64,000 nt of DNA from Janibacter sp. HTCC2649 (GTDB taxonomy: Bacteria > Actinomycetota > Actinomycetes > Actinomycetales > Dermatophilaceae). Location of the stretch: positions 2,980,139-3,044,138 of the forward strand of contig NZ_CH672413.1 in NCBI RefSeq assembly GCF_000152705.1, given 5' to 3'. The notes beneath the pieces were generated by a model. It was not told the origin of the DNA. It ran no database searches and saw nothing but the letters and a program-made list of their open reading frames with translations. The position numbers and the translations under genes are program-made. This document shows positions 9,448 through 17,118 of the stretch, in pieces (the first letter of the stretch is position 1; every line of letters begins with the position of its first letter).

Positions 9448-9834
9448 ATGGCCACCGTCGAGCTGACCGCCGACACGTTCGAGAAGACCGTCACGAGCAA
9501 CGACATCGTCCTCGTCGACTTCTGGGCCGAATGGTGTGGTCCGTGCAAGCGCTTCGGCCCCGTCTTCGAGGAGTCCTCGCAGCGGCACCCCGACGTCGTC
9601 TTCGGCAAGATCGACACCGAGGCCGAGCAGCAGCTGGCCGCAGCTGCGCAGATCACCTCGATCCCCACGCTCATGGCGTTCCGCGACTCGATCCTCGTGT
9701 TCTCCCAGCCCGGCGCCCTCCCCGGCCCGGCGCTCGAGGGGATCATCGAGAAGATCAAGGAGCTCGACATGGACGAGGTCCGCGCCAAGGTCGCCCAGGA
9801 GCAGCAGGCCCAGGCCGCCACCCCGGAGGCCTGA
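9448..9834 (+). CDS. trxA: Thioredoxin
   Basis: The protein has 128 residues, slightly longer than the usual 105-110. FWAEWCGPCKRF holds the redox-active Cys30 and Cys33, and TSIPTLMAF contains the cis-proline. The C-terminal extension after residue 110 is charged and glutamine/alanine-rich (AQEQQAQAATPEA). It acts as a cytoplasmic protein-disulphide reductant with thioredoxin reductase, which is not in this window. AAGGAG is placed ideally before the ATG. The SGNH hydrolase starts within about 30 bp and may be co-transcribed. Confidence 0.95.
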   Translation: MATVELTADTFEKTVTSNDIVLVDFWAEWCGPCKRFGPVFEESSQRHPDVVFGKIDTEAEQQLAAAAQITSIPTLMAFRDSILVFSQPGALPGPALEGIIEKIKELDMDEVRAKVAQEQQAQAATPEA

Positions 9835-9861
9835 CCAGCTGCACCCTGCTTGGATGGCGGT

Positions 9862-10797
9862 GTGCCTTCGCCACCGCCGTTCGTCGCCCTCGGGGACTCG
9901 TATGCCGCGGGCGTCGGCGGTGGGGCCAAGCGCAACGAGTGCTGGCGCGCGGTTGAGGGATATCCCGTTCTCGTCGCCCGGACGCTCGGTCTCCACCTCG
10001 CCTACCAGGCGTGCCTCGGCGCGACCATCGACAACGTCGAGCGCGACCAGGCGCAGGCTCTCGGCCCCGAGACGACGCACGTCTCACTGACCGTCGGCGG
10101 CAACGACATCGGGTTCGTCCCCGTCCTCATCGAGTGCGCCAAGCCGTCCTGGGTGTCCGACTCGGACCCGGTCATCGACGATGCGCTCGCGATCCTGCGA
10201 ACCCAGCTGCCGGAGCGTCTCGCGGGGCTTCTGGCGACGATCGGGGAACGTGCGCCGAATGCGGAACTGGTCGTCACGGCATACCCCGTGTTGTTCAACG
10301 GCGAGGACTGCAACGCCCTGACGTTCTTCAGCCCTCACGAGATGGGGCGCATCAAGGATGGCGTGGACGAGCTGGCCGGCGTCATCGGCGCGGCGACGCA
10401 CGACGCGGGCGCTGACTTCGTCGACCCGCGCGGTCCCTTTACCGGGCACGCGATCTGCGACGACCCGGAGTGGCTCAACGGCGCGTCCCTGCCGCTGGAG
10501 CAGTCCTTCCACCCGAACGCGGACGGTCATGCGGCCTATGCGCGGCTCGTCACCACGGCATTCGATGCGGAGAGTGCCGACCTTCGGCCCGAGCGCGATG
10601 TGCGCGTCGTCGAGGGCCCGGCGCGTCGTGGAGACGCCCCGACGTTCCGCCTTCCCGACCTGTTGTCACCTCAGAGCCTCGACGGCGCCCGACGGCACGG
10701 GCTTGATCCGAGCCGGGTCGAGGCGCTGGTGCGCGAGGGGCGGCACGACGTCCTCCACGACCTCGATCGTGAACTGCGTCTGGCTCTGGGGAAGTGA
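9862..10797 (+). CDS. SGNH/GDSL-family hydrolase
   Basis: The protein has about 311 residues. FVALGDSYAAGVGG contains the nucleophile Ser13. TVGGNDIGF (block III Asn, about 78-86) and HPNADGH (catalytic His near 217) complete the SGNH set. The family includes esterases and lipases. There is no signal peptide, so it is probably cytoplasmic. The last 75 residues after the domain are a charged tail without known fold. GTG 9862 is used; an upstream TTG at 9850 adds only four residues. It is convergent with the 56-aa gene, with a hairpin between. Confidence 0.85.
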   Translation: MPSPPPFVALGDSYAAGVGGGAKRNECWRAVEGYPVLVARTLGLHLAYQACLGATIDNVERDQAQALGPETTHVSLTVGGNDIGFVPVLIECAKPSWVSDSDPVIDDALAILRTQLPERLAGLLATIGERAPNAELVVTAYPVLFNGEDCNALTFFSPHEMGRIKDGVDELAGVIGAATHDAGADFVDPRGPFTGHAICDDPEWLNGASLPLEQSFHPNADGHAAYARLVTTAFDAESADLRPERDVRVVEGPARRGDAPTFRLPDLLSPQSLDGARRHGLDPSRVEALVREGRHDVLHDLDRELRLALGK

Positions 10798-10817
10798 AAC
10801 CCCCGGGGAAATGAAAC

Positions 10818-10844
10818 AGCGCCGAGCCGCCATTGGCTCAGCGC
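10818..10844. terminator. Hairpin between convergent genes
   Basis: AGCGCCGAGCC and GGCTCAGCGCT flank a six-base loop. The stem has 10 pairs and one mismatch. It lies 20 bp after the hydrolase stop and 23 bp beyond the stop of the opposing small gene, as expected for a shared terminator. There is no T-tract. Confidence 0.55.
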
Positions 10845-10866
10845 TGGACAACAGCGTGCAGGTCGG

Positions 10867-11037
10867 TCAGACGTTGCGGTGCTGCTGGTACTGCGAGGCC
10901 ACCATGAGCTCGTGGTTGGCGCGGGTGTAGTCCATGTCGACGGTGTTGGACCAGCCGGAGTTGCCCTGGCGACGGAAGTTGCGGAGGCGGTCGGCGATGC
11001 GGTGGGCGGTGTTGAGGGTCTGGGTGCGGGGGATCAT
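10867..11037 (-). CDS. 56-residue small protein divergent from a LysR regulator
   Basis: The reading frame runs from ATG 11037 to TGA 10869. It encodes 56 residues, starting MIPRTQTLNTAHRIADRLRN and ending ASQYQQHRNV. It is basic in its first half (FRRQG) and has no signal peptide or membrane helix. I believe it is real because it has a clear start and stop, its own hairpin downstream, and a symmetric operator-like dyad immediately upstream that it shares with the divergent LysR gene. GGAG lies rather far (about 23 bases) before the ATG, so translation may use another signal. I do not recognise the family. It is too short for most ORF callers. Confidence 0.6.
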   Translation of the reverse strand: MIPRTQTLNTAHRIADRLRNFRRQGNSGWSNTVDMDYTRANHELMVASQYQQHRNV

Positions 11038-11057
11038 GAAGACAATGATCCAGCGTT

Positions 11058-11094
11058 CAACTCCTTAGCACAACGTGACTTTGCTTAGGAGTTG
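11058..11094. promoter_or_regulatory. Inverted-repeat operator between the small gene and the LysR gene
   Basis: CAACTCCTTAGCA (11058-11070) and TGCTTAGGAGTTG (11082-11094) are 13-base arms with one mismatch around an 11-base spacer. The dyad lies 20 bp from the small gene start and 25 bp from the LysR start. LysR-family proteins usually bind such interrupted dyads and repress their own gene while regulating the divergent one. A TAGAAT box at 11108-11113 could be the minus-10 of the LysR gene. Confidence 0.65.
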
Positions 11095-11119
11095 TTAAGC
11101 AGCGCTGTAGAATCAGGAC

Positions 11120-12031
11120 ATGCTCGATCCCCACCGCCTCACCGTCTTTCGGGCCGTCGTCAGCAGCGGCTCCGTGCAGGCGGCCGCCGACAACCTCGGG
11201 CTCACGTCGAGTGCGGTGAGCCAGCACCTGAGCGCCCTCGCCCGCGAGACGGGGCTCGTCCTGTTCCAGCGCCAGGGGCGTGGCATCACGCCGACCCCGG
11301 CCGGTCTGGAGCTCGCCGCCCAGAGCGAGGAGGCGATGAGCCAGTGGGGCCGACTCGACTCCGTCGTCACCGACCTGCGCGAAGGGCGCAGCGGTCGGTT
11401 GGTCGTGGGCTACTTCGCGTCGGCGGGCTCGGCGTGGATGCCCAACCTCGTCAAGCGGCTCACCTTCGAGGAGCCGGACCTCACCGTCGACCTCGTCCTC
11501 ACTGAGGCGACCAACCGCAACATCACTCCCGACATCGACATCGTCATCGACCCGCCTGATGGTGGCGGCCGTTCGGGCTATCGGCAGGTGCCCCTGTCGA
11601 CCGATCCCTTCGTGGCCGTCGTGCCGAGCACTCACGAGCTGGCGAAGTCGCGCACCGTGCGGCTCGCCGACCTGCGTGGCGAGACGTGGGTGTCCAATGA
11701 CTTCATCGGCAGTCTGTGTCATCGCATCGTCGTGTCCGCCTGTGCTGCAGCCGGTTTCACGCCGAGGTTCACGGTGCAGGCCCAGGAGCACCACTCCGCG
11801 ATCCAGTTCGTCGCCGCCGGCGTCGGCATCTCGGTCATGCCGCGTCTGGCCGCCCGCGCGCTGCCCTCTGAGGTCACCAGGCTGCGGATCACCGACCCCA
11901 CTCCGATCCGCGAGATCTCCGCGCTGGTCCGTGAGACGGGTCGCCCCAACCCGGCGGCTGCTCGGCTCCTCGAGATGCTGCTGGAGCTCAACGCCCACCC
12001 CACCCGCCGGGGCCGCTCCGCCACCCCCTGA
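11120..12031 (+). CDS. LysR-family transcriptional regulator
   Basis: The protein has 303 residues. An N-terminal winged HTH (LDPHRLTVFRAVVSSGSVQA, then LGLTSSAVSQHLSALARETG) precedes a type 2 periplasmic-binding-like effector domain starting at GRLVVGYFASAGSAWMP (about 90). GVGISVMPRLAARALP near residue 235 is the usual distal helix of the domain. The 5' leader is only a few bases after the candidate minus-10. The divergent 56-aa gene and the shared dyad suggest direct regulation of that gene. The effector molecule is unknown. Confidence 0.9.
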   Translation: MLDPHRLTVFRAVVSSGSVQAAADNLGLTSSAVSQHLSALARETGLVLFQRQGRGITPTPAGLELAAQSEEAMSQWGRLDSVVTDLREGRSGRLVVGYFASAGSAWMPNLVKRLTFEEPDLTVDLVLTEATNRNITPDIDIVIDPPDGGGRSGYRQVPLSTDPFVAVVPSTHELAKSRTVRLADLRGETWVSNDFIGSLCHRIVVSACAAAGFTPRFTVQAQEHHSAIQFVAAGVGISVMPRLAARALPSEVTRLRITDPTPIREISALVRETGRPNPAAARLLEMLLELNAHPTRRGRSATP

Positions 12032-12063
12032 CGGCTCGGCACTGCATGTGTCGTTGACGATGA

Positions 12064-12085
12064 TGTGTGACACACACTATGGTGT
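12064..12085 (+). promoter_or_regulatory. PadR-type operator overlapping the promoter
   Basis: TGTGTGACACACA (12064-12076) is a perfect 6-1-6 palindrome. It overlaps a second small dyad, ACACTATGGTGT (12074-12085), immediately before the PadR start codon at 12091. PadR proteins normally repress their own operon from sites like this. This suggests autoregulation of the PadR/HAAS pair. Confidence 0.55.
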
Positions 12086-12090
12086 GACGC

Positions 12091-12429
12091 ATGGACGACG
12101 ACCTCATCGCAGGACACCTGCAGGAACTGCGCAGAGGCACGGTGGTGCTCGCGTGCCTCACGACGCTCGCGCAGCCCCGCTACGGCTACGCCCTCCTCGA
12201 GACCCTCGCGCAGGCCGGCTTTGCCGTCGACGGCAACACGCTCTACCCGTTGCTCCGCCGCCTCGAGAAGCAGGGACTGCTCACGAGTGAGTGGAACACC
12301 GACGACGCGCGACCGCGCAAGTTCTACCGGGTCAGCCCCGACGGCGCCCGAGTGCTGGACCAGTTGATGACCGAATGGCGCACGCTCGACACCGCGATCG
12401 GCGCCCTCGATGGAGGAGACCCGCGATGA
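12091..12429 (+). CDS. PadR-family transcriptional regulator
   Basis: The protein has 112 residues. It is the short PadR form: a winged HTH with PRYGYALLETLAQAGF, DGNTLYPLLRRLEKQGLL and the wing DARPRKFYRVSPDGARVL. The dimerisation helix (LDQLMTEWRTLDTAI) ends the protein. It sits directly behind an overlapping palindrome and overlaps the next gene by four bases (ATGA). PadR coupled to a HAAS-domain membrane protein is a common actinobacterial and Firmicute signalling arrangement. The inducer is unknown. Confidence 0.92.
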   Translation: MDDDLIAGHLQELRRGTVVLACLTTLAQPRYGYALLETLAQAGFAVDGNTLYPLLRRLEKQGLLTSEWNTDDARPRKFYRVSPDGARVLDQLMTEWRTLDTAIGALDGGDPR

Positions 12430-13400
12430 CCACGAAGACGACGCTCACCGACCGCTACGTGTGGACCGTGACCCGGCATCTCCCCGACGACGTCGGCCCC
12501 GATGTGGCGCAGGAACTGCGGGGGACGATCGCCGACGCCGTCGACGGCAAGGTTGACGCCGGTGCCGACCCGGCAGCGGCCGAGCAGGAGGCCATCGCCG
12601 AACTGGGCGACCCCGACGCTCTCGCCCGCCACTACGGCGGCCGCCCCAACTACCTCATCGGACCCGGCTTGTACCCCGACTACCTCCGACTCATGCGGCT
12701 CCTGCCGCCCATCGTCCTGCCGATCGTCCTCGTCGCGAACCTCATCGGGCGGCTCACGGCCAGCGATGACAACTGGGGCTCGATCCTCCTCGACTCCTGG
12801 GTCGTGGTCCTCACCGTGGGAGTGCATCTCGGCTTCTGGGTCACGTTGACCTTCGCCCTCATCGAGTGGCACCGGCCCGAGACCGACCGCGACCGACCGC
12901 TCAGCGACTGGAAGCCCGACCAGCTGAGCACCGAAGTGCCCTGGCGCGCGGTGGGGCTGACCGAGACGGCCTTCTCCGCGGGCTTCGCTTTCGTCCTGGC
13001 CGCCGTCGTGGCGTGGCAGTTCACCGGGGTGTCCGGCGACGCCATCCAGGTGCTCAACCCCCATCTCGCGCTCGTCTGGGAGATCGCCCTCGTGGCCCTG
13101 CTCGCCCTCGACGGAGTGCTGGCCCTGATGGTCTGGCAGTCCGGTCGCTGGACCCCCGTGCTGGCCGCTCTCAACGTCGCCACCAACGCCGCGAGCGCCA
13201 CCCTCCTCGTCTGGCTCCTGTCGCGCGGCGAGCTCCTCACCGACCTGCCGACCGTCCTCGGTGAGAGGTTCGGCTGGTCGACCGACTGGGCGATCCCGAC
13301 CGCACTCGTGGCCGCCGGCATCGTCCTCGTCAGCCTGTGGGAGTGCGTCGAGTCCGTGGTCAAGGCCCGCCGGTCCATGAAGGGCCAGCGCGTCGCCTGA
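12426..13400 (+). CDS. HAAS/permease-prefix-domain membrane protein
   Basis: The protein has 324 residues. Residues 1-75 form an HAAS-like helical domain (DRYVWTVTRHLPDD, later AELGDPDALARHYGGRP), known to accompany PadR regulators. About six membrane helices follow, starting at LLPPIVLPIVLVANLIG, then LLDSWVVVLTVGVHLGFWV, FAFVLAAVVAWQF, IALVALLALDGVLALMVW, and two more at the end. No enzymatic motif is visible. It is translated with the PadR gene, so its amount is probably set by PadR derepression. A membrane sensor or envelope-stress role is an inference. Confidence 0.8.
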   Translation: MTTKTTLTDRYVWTVTRHLPDDVGPDVAQELRGTIADAVDGKVDAGADPAAAEQEAIAELGDPDALARHYGGRPNYLIGPGLYPDYLRLMRLLPPIVLPIVLVANLIGRLTASDDNWGSILLDSWVVVLTVGVHLGFWVTLTFALIEWHRPETDRDRPLSDWKPDQLSTEVPWRAVGLTETAFSAGFAFVLAAVVAWQFTGVSGDAIQVLNPHLALVWEIALVALLALDGVLALMVWQSGRWTPVLAALNVATNAASATLLVWLLSRGELLTDLPTVLGERFGWSTDWAIPTALVAAGIVLVSLWECVESVVKARRSMKGQRVA

Positions 13401-13421
13401 CCGCACGCCTACGCTGGGTCC

Positions 13422-14393
13422 GTGCAGGATCTCGTTGCGCTGTGGCGCTCACCGGAGTGGTTGTCCGAGGCCAACGACTGGGTATGCCGTTCGCTCGCCT
13501 CCCGCGGCGTCCACACCTCAGGAGCGTTGTCCGAGAACCGAATGCGCTTCTGGTCGGCCGTCTTCACGATCGAGACCGACCGCGGGCGGCACTGGTTCAA
13601 GGTCGCCAACCCCGGGCAGGGGTTCGAGGCGGCACTCGCGTCAGTGCTGGCTTCGCTGGTGCCGGACCACGTCGTCGCACCAGTTGCCGTCGACGTGGGC
13701 CGCGCGTGGATCCTCACGGCCGACCAGGGGCCCACGCTGCGCGACAGCGGCCCGGCCACCATCGAGCAGTGGGAGCTCGTCGGTCGCGAGACCGCCCGGA
13801 TGCAGCAGGCTCTCGTGCCACACGCTGCGGAGGTGATCGGTGCGGGAGTGAGCACGCTCGCGGCGAGCGACGTGCCGGCATACGTGATGGCCGCCGTGCA
13901 CGAGCTGGAGCACCTGCCGAGCGACCACCCGCAGCACGTCACGGCCGAGGTGGCCGATCGCGTCCTCGCCACCATCCCGCAGCGGCAGGACGACGCGACC
14001 CTCCTCGACGCCTCGGGCCTGCCGGACACGTTGCAGCACAATGACCTTGGCGATGCCAACGCCTTCGTCGACGGGGAGCGGGTTCGGCTGCTCGACCTCG
14101 GCGACTCGTTCTGGTCGCACCCGCTACCGGTGATGGAGATCCCCCTTGCCAAGGCGGTGGGATGGCCCCTCCCGGGACTCGATGACGAACGGGTCCGGCG
14201 CGTCCTCCTGGCCTACCTTGCCGAGTGGCGTGACGAGCCCGAGTCCTTGCTGGACCTCTGGCCCGCCGCCCGACGTCTGGCCCGGGTGCACCGCTTCGCG
14301 TCGTGGACGCGCGTGTGTGCCGAGGTCCCACCCGAGTTCGCCCTGGAGGACGATCTCAGGCTGATCGACTACCTGGACCCGACGTTCCCCTGA
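13422..14393 (+). CDS. Aminoglycoside-phosphotransferase (APH)-like kinase
   Basis: The protein has 323 residues and a protein-kinase-like fold. The catalytic loop LQHNDLGDANAF (about 204-215) contains the Asp base and the metal Asn. LLDLGDSFW about 15 residues later is the DFG-equivalent. The N-lobe is poorly conserved, but FKVANPG resembles a kinase lysine strand. Substrates in this family range from antibiotics to small metabolites, and nothing here selects one. It starts at GTG 13422, and its 3' end overlaps the convergent DUF952 gene by 25 bases. Confidence 0.78.
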   Translation: MQDLVALWRSPEWLSEANDWVCRSLASRGVHTSGALSENRMRFWSAVFTIETDRGRHWFKVANPGQGFEAALASVLASLVPDHVVAPVAVDVGRAWILTADQGPTLRDSGPATIEQWELVGRETARMQQALVPHAAEVIGAGVSTLAASDVPAYVMAAVHELEHLPSDHPQHVTAEVADRVLATIPQRQDDATLLDASGLPDTLQHNDLGDANAFVDGERVRLLDLGDSFWSHPLPVMEIPLAKAVGWPLPGLDDERVRRVLLAYLAEWRDEPESLLDLWPAARRLARVHRFASWTRVCAEVPPEFALEDDLRLIDYLDPTFP

Positions 14394-14719
14394 CCTGTGT
14401 GGGGTGGGTGGAGCAGCTCGGTCGCCACAACGGCAGACGGGTTGAGCGCTCCGTAGATGTGCGGGAACTGCTCACCCGTCTCCGGGTTGCCGACCTCGCG
14501 GACCAGCGGCGCCGTGAGCAGTGCCGGGTCGATCGTCAGCAGCACCAAGTCGTGATCGACCCCGGCGTAGAAGTTCGTGAGCACGAAGCCGAGCTGGTCC
14601 TCCTCGCAGCAGTGGATGAACCCTTCGTCCTCGAGAGACCGGCCCAGCGTCGACTCGGTGAAGGTGTCGTCCTCGACCGCCTTGGCCCAGGTTTCGGGCG
14701 CGGTGACGTGGTGGATCAC
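14369..14719 (-). CDS. DUF952 family protein
   Basis: The protein has 116 residues. It begins VIHHVTAPETWAKAVEDDTF from GTG 14719 and contains EDEGFIHCCEEDQLGFVLTN and GEQFPHIYGALNPSAVV, the two conserved blocks of DUF952. The family has a small fold with conserved histidines and no proven function. The GTG overlaps the stop of the upstream PPOX gene (GTGA), so the two are coupled, and that overlap decides the start. The stop lies inside the convergent kinase gene. Confidence 0.85.
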   Translation of the reverse strand: MIHHVTAPETWAKAVEDDTFTESTLGRSLEDEGFIHCCEEDQLGFVLTNFYAGVDHDLVLLTIDPALLTAPLVREVGNPETGEQFPHIYGALNPSAVVATELLHPPHTGQGNVGSR

Positions 14720-15111
14720 TTCTGGGTGACCTTGTCGATCGACATCACGAGGATGACGCGGTCGGCCTTGTCCGGCGGGATGGGCGTCTCGGGGTTGCCG
14801 TAGCGCGCACCCAGCACCGGATAGAACTCGCCCTCGGGGTCGGGAATGACCTCGACGAGACGACCGCGCAGCTCGACGAAGCGGTAGGCGTTGTCGGGGT
14901 CGATGACCTCCATCGCCATCGCCGGGTTCACCTGGAGGTTGCGGAACTTCGCTCGCTTGGTGGTGTGCGTGAAGCGGAGCGTGTCGCTGTCCGCGTCGAA
15001 GAGGAACCACATCGGGTTGACCTGCGGTGAGCCGTCGGGCCGCACCGTCGCGAGGTGACCGTAGTTCGGGTCGGTGAGGAGGTGGACGAATTCGTCGGGA
15101 ACAGTCGCCAT
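14716..15111 (-). CDS. PPOX-class (F420/FMN split-barrel) protein
   Basis: The protein has 131 residues. It shows the pyridoxamine-5-phosphate-oxidase-like split barrel: GHLATVRPDGSPQVNPMWFL near the start, then LRFTHTTKRAKFRNLQVNP and VELRGRLVEVIPDPEGEF. In actinobacteria this class commonly uses F420 or FMN to reduce small substrates, or binds haem or biliverdin. The exact cofactor is not readable. It starts at ATG 15111, divergent from a GNAT with a 36-bp gap, and is the first gene of a pair with DUF952. Confidence 0.85.
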   Translation of the reverse strand: MATVPDEFVHLLTDPNYGHLATVRPDGSPQVNPMWFLFDADSDTLRFTHTTKRAKFRNLQVNPAMAMEVIDPDNAYRFVELRGRLVEVIPDPEGEFYPVLGARYGNPETPIPPDKADRVILVMSIDKVTQK

Positions 15112-15147
15112 GGCACCCAACCTACGCCGCGGCATACGCTCCCGTTC

Positions 15148-15624
15148 ATGACGATTCGCGAGGCCACGCCCGACGATGTCCCGGCCATCCTGCAGCTGGT
15201 CCGCGACCTCGCGGTCTACGAGAAGGAGCCGGACGCGGCCAAGGCGACGGAGGAGCAGTTCCACGCCGCGCTCTTCCCCGGGACGGGCACGCCCACGACC
15301 TTCGCGCACGTGGCCGAGGTCGACGGCGAGATCGTCGGGATGGCGGTCTGGTATCTCACCTTCTCGACCTGGACCGGCGTCAACGGCATCTGGCTCGAGG
15401 ACCTCTTCGTCCAGCCCGAGCAGCGCGGCAGCGGCATCGGCCGCGACCTGCTCGCGACGCTGGCCCGCACGTGCGTCGAGCGCGGCTACACCCGCCTCGA
15501 GTGGTGGGTCCTCAACTGGAACGAGCCGTCGATCGGCTTCTACAAGAGCCTCGGCGCCCTGCCACAGGACGAGTGGACCGTCTTCCGCATGGACGGCTCG
15601 GCGCTCAGCGAACTCGGCGGCTGA
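15148..15624 (+). CDS. GNAT N-acetyltransferase (diamine-acetyltransferase-like)
   Basis: The protein has 158 residues and one GNAT domain. EDLFVQPEQRGSGIGRDLLA (about 90-109) is the acetyl-CoA-binding motif, and LEWWVLNWNEPSIGFYKSLG is the motif B region. MTIREATPDDVPAILQLVRD is a typical N-terminus, and the YEKEPD segment resembles spermidine/spermine (SAT1-like) acetyltransferases. Start ATG 15148 fits this alignment, although an upstream frame exists. It is closed by a perfect 16-bp hairpin. A polyamine substrate is only a suggestion. Confidence 0.85.
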   Translation: MTIREATPDDVPAILQLVRDLAVYEKEPDAAKATEEQFHAALFPGTGTPTTFAHVAEVDGEIVGMAVWYLTFSTWTGVNGIWLEDLFVQPEQRGSGIGRDLLATLARTCVERGYTRLEWWVLNWNEPSIGFYKSLGALPQDEWTVFRMDGSALSELGG

Positions 15625-15659
15625 CGCCGCACGACACCCAAGCCACACGACAACAGATG

Positions 15660-15696
15660 GGTATGCCGGCCGCTCTCGGTGAGCGGCCGGCATACC
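15660..15696. terminator. Perfect 16-bp bidirectional hairpin
   Basis: GGTATGCCGGCCGCTC (15660-15675) and its exact reverse complement (15681-15696) flank a five-base loop TCGGT. It lies between the convergent GNAT and endonuclease genes. A short T-rich TTCT follows on the plus strand. Both outer ends consist of the over-represented octamer GTATGCCG and its complement. Confidence 0.8.
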
Positions 15697-15714
15697 TTCT
15701 GCGTTCTGGTCCGG

Positions 15715-16938
15715 TCAGGGCCAGATCGACGTGACCCATTCGGGGTGGTCGATGAACGGGTTCCGGTTGTGCTGCCACTGGGCGTAGATGCGGTCGTTGC
15801 GGCGCTTCTCGAAGGTGTCCGGCGGGTCGCCCGCGCTCCAGGCCTTGAGCACGGTCAGCTTGCCGATGTAGGGCGCGCTGCCGTTGGCCACGGAGTTGTT
15901 CGGCTCGAGGTTGGGCCAGCCGTCGTCTCCCTCGTAGCGGATGGCCATGTAGAGGATCATCCGGGCCACGTCTCCCTTGACGGCGTCGCGCGGCTCGAAG
16001 GAGTCACTGTCGCGCCAGCAGTCGGAGCACTGGTTGACGGCCGAGCCGCCGTTGTCGAAGTCGAGGCTGCCGCGGTCGGAGTTGACGGTGACGTCCTCGG
16101 GGCGGAGGTGGTGCACGTCGGTGCCGGGTCCGTTGGCCGTGCCGAAGTCGCCGTGGCTCTTGGCCCAGACGTGCTCACGATTCCACTGGTCGACGCCACC
16201 ACCGTTGTTGGACTTGGCGATCGAGCGGCCCGAGTAGATCTCGATGACGTTGGCGCTGTTGCCCGGGTCCTGGTCGGTGTCCTTGAGCGCGTCCCAGACC
16301 TGGTCGTAGGTGAGGACGGTCTGGTTCTTGATGATGCTGTGCAGCGACGTCCTCAGTGCGGAGCCGGTCTTGCCGAGCGCGCTGGCGTAGTAGGTGTCGG
16401 TGTCACCGCCACCCGTTGACGTGGGGGTCGGCGTCGGCGTGGGGGTCGCGGTCCCTGTGGGGGTCGGCGTGGTCCCGACGGAGGAGATGGCGGTCGGGGA
16501 CTTCAGGCCGGCGTGGGCGAAGTACGCCTCGAGCGGGCCCGTGACGTCGATGACCTTGCCGAGGAGCGAGGGATTCGTCTTGAGGCCCCACGCACTGCGC
16601 CACTGCGTCGTCAGCTGGACGTAGACCATCTTGGTCGTGTCGGTCTGGCCGGCGGTGTCGGCGAGCGCGATGGCCAGGTCGCCGGTGAACGAGCTGCGGT
16701 TGACCGTCGTCGTCGCGACCGGCTCACCGACGACGTAGCCACGGACCGTCTGCGACGTCCCGTTCTGGGTGGCGATCGCCTGGGTCACGGTCAGGGGGGT
16801 GGCAGCGGTGGCGGTGCGTGCCGTGAAGGCGGTGAGCGCCATGGCGCTGATGAGGGCGACGAGCAGGAGCGCGGCAAGGGTGGCGACGCGCGTCTGGCTG
16901 CGAGACGAGAGTGGCGCGCGGGGCGCGGTGGTGAGCAT
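15715..16938 (-). CDS. Secreted endonuclease I-family nuclease with DUF6359-like domain
   Basis: The protein has 407 residues. ATG 16938 gives an Arg-rich n-region, the hydrophobic core AALLLVALISAMALTAF and an ATA-AT cleavage region, a Sec signal. Residues about 45-145 form an OB-like DUF6359 domain (LTVTQAIATQNGTSQTVRGY). A Thr-Pro linker (TPTPTGTATPTPTPTPTS) follows, then the endonuclease domain with QWNREHVWAKSHG, DVHHLRPEDVTVNSDRGSLD and NRNPFIDHPEWV. These match EndA/endonuclease I, where the His and Asn residues hold the metal. It is probably exported for nutrient or biofilm DNA turnover. Confidence 0.88.
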   Translation of the reverse strand: MLTTAPRAPLSSRSQTRVATLAALLLVALISAMALTAFTARTATAATPLTVTQAIATQNGTSQTVRGYVVGEPVATTTVNRSSFTGDLAIALADTAGQTDTTKMVYVQLTTQWRSAWGLKTNPSLLGKVIDVTGPLEAYFAHAGLKSPTAISSVGTTPTPTGTATPTPTPTPTSTGGGDTDTYYASALGKTGSALRTSLHSIIKNQTVLTYDQVWDALKDTDQDPGNSANVIEIYSGRSIAKSNNGGGVDQWNREHVWAKSHGDFGTANGPGTDVHHLRPEDVTVNSDRGSLDFDNGGSAVNQCSDCWRDSDSFEPRDAVKGDVARMILYMAIRYEGDDGWPNLEPNNSVANGSAPYIGKLTVLKAWSAGDPPDTFEKRRNDRIYAQWQHNRNPFIDHPEWVTSIWP

Positions 16939-17118
16939 GACGCTCAGCCTGCTGCCGGCATACGCCGCATGGGGCAAAGCGCAGGTGAGGGTTCGGCAAG
17001 GGTTCGGCAAAGAGGGTGGCTCGGGGGGCAACCCTGAGTCGGCTCAGGGTGATCCAAGGGGCTGGTCGGGTCCCGTCCCCGATGTGGGCGACCGGTGCCC
17101 GACGCGAGGGTTGCCCCC

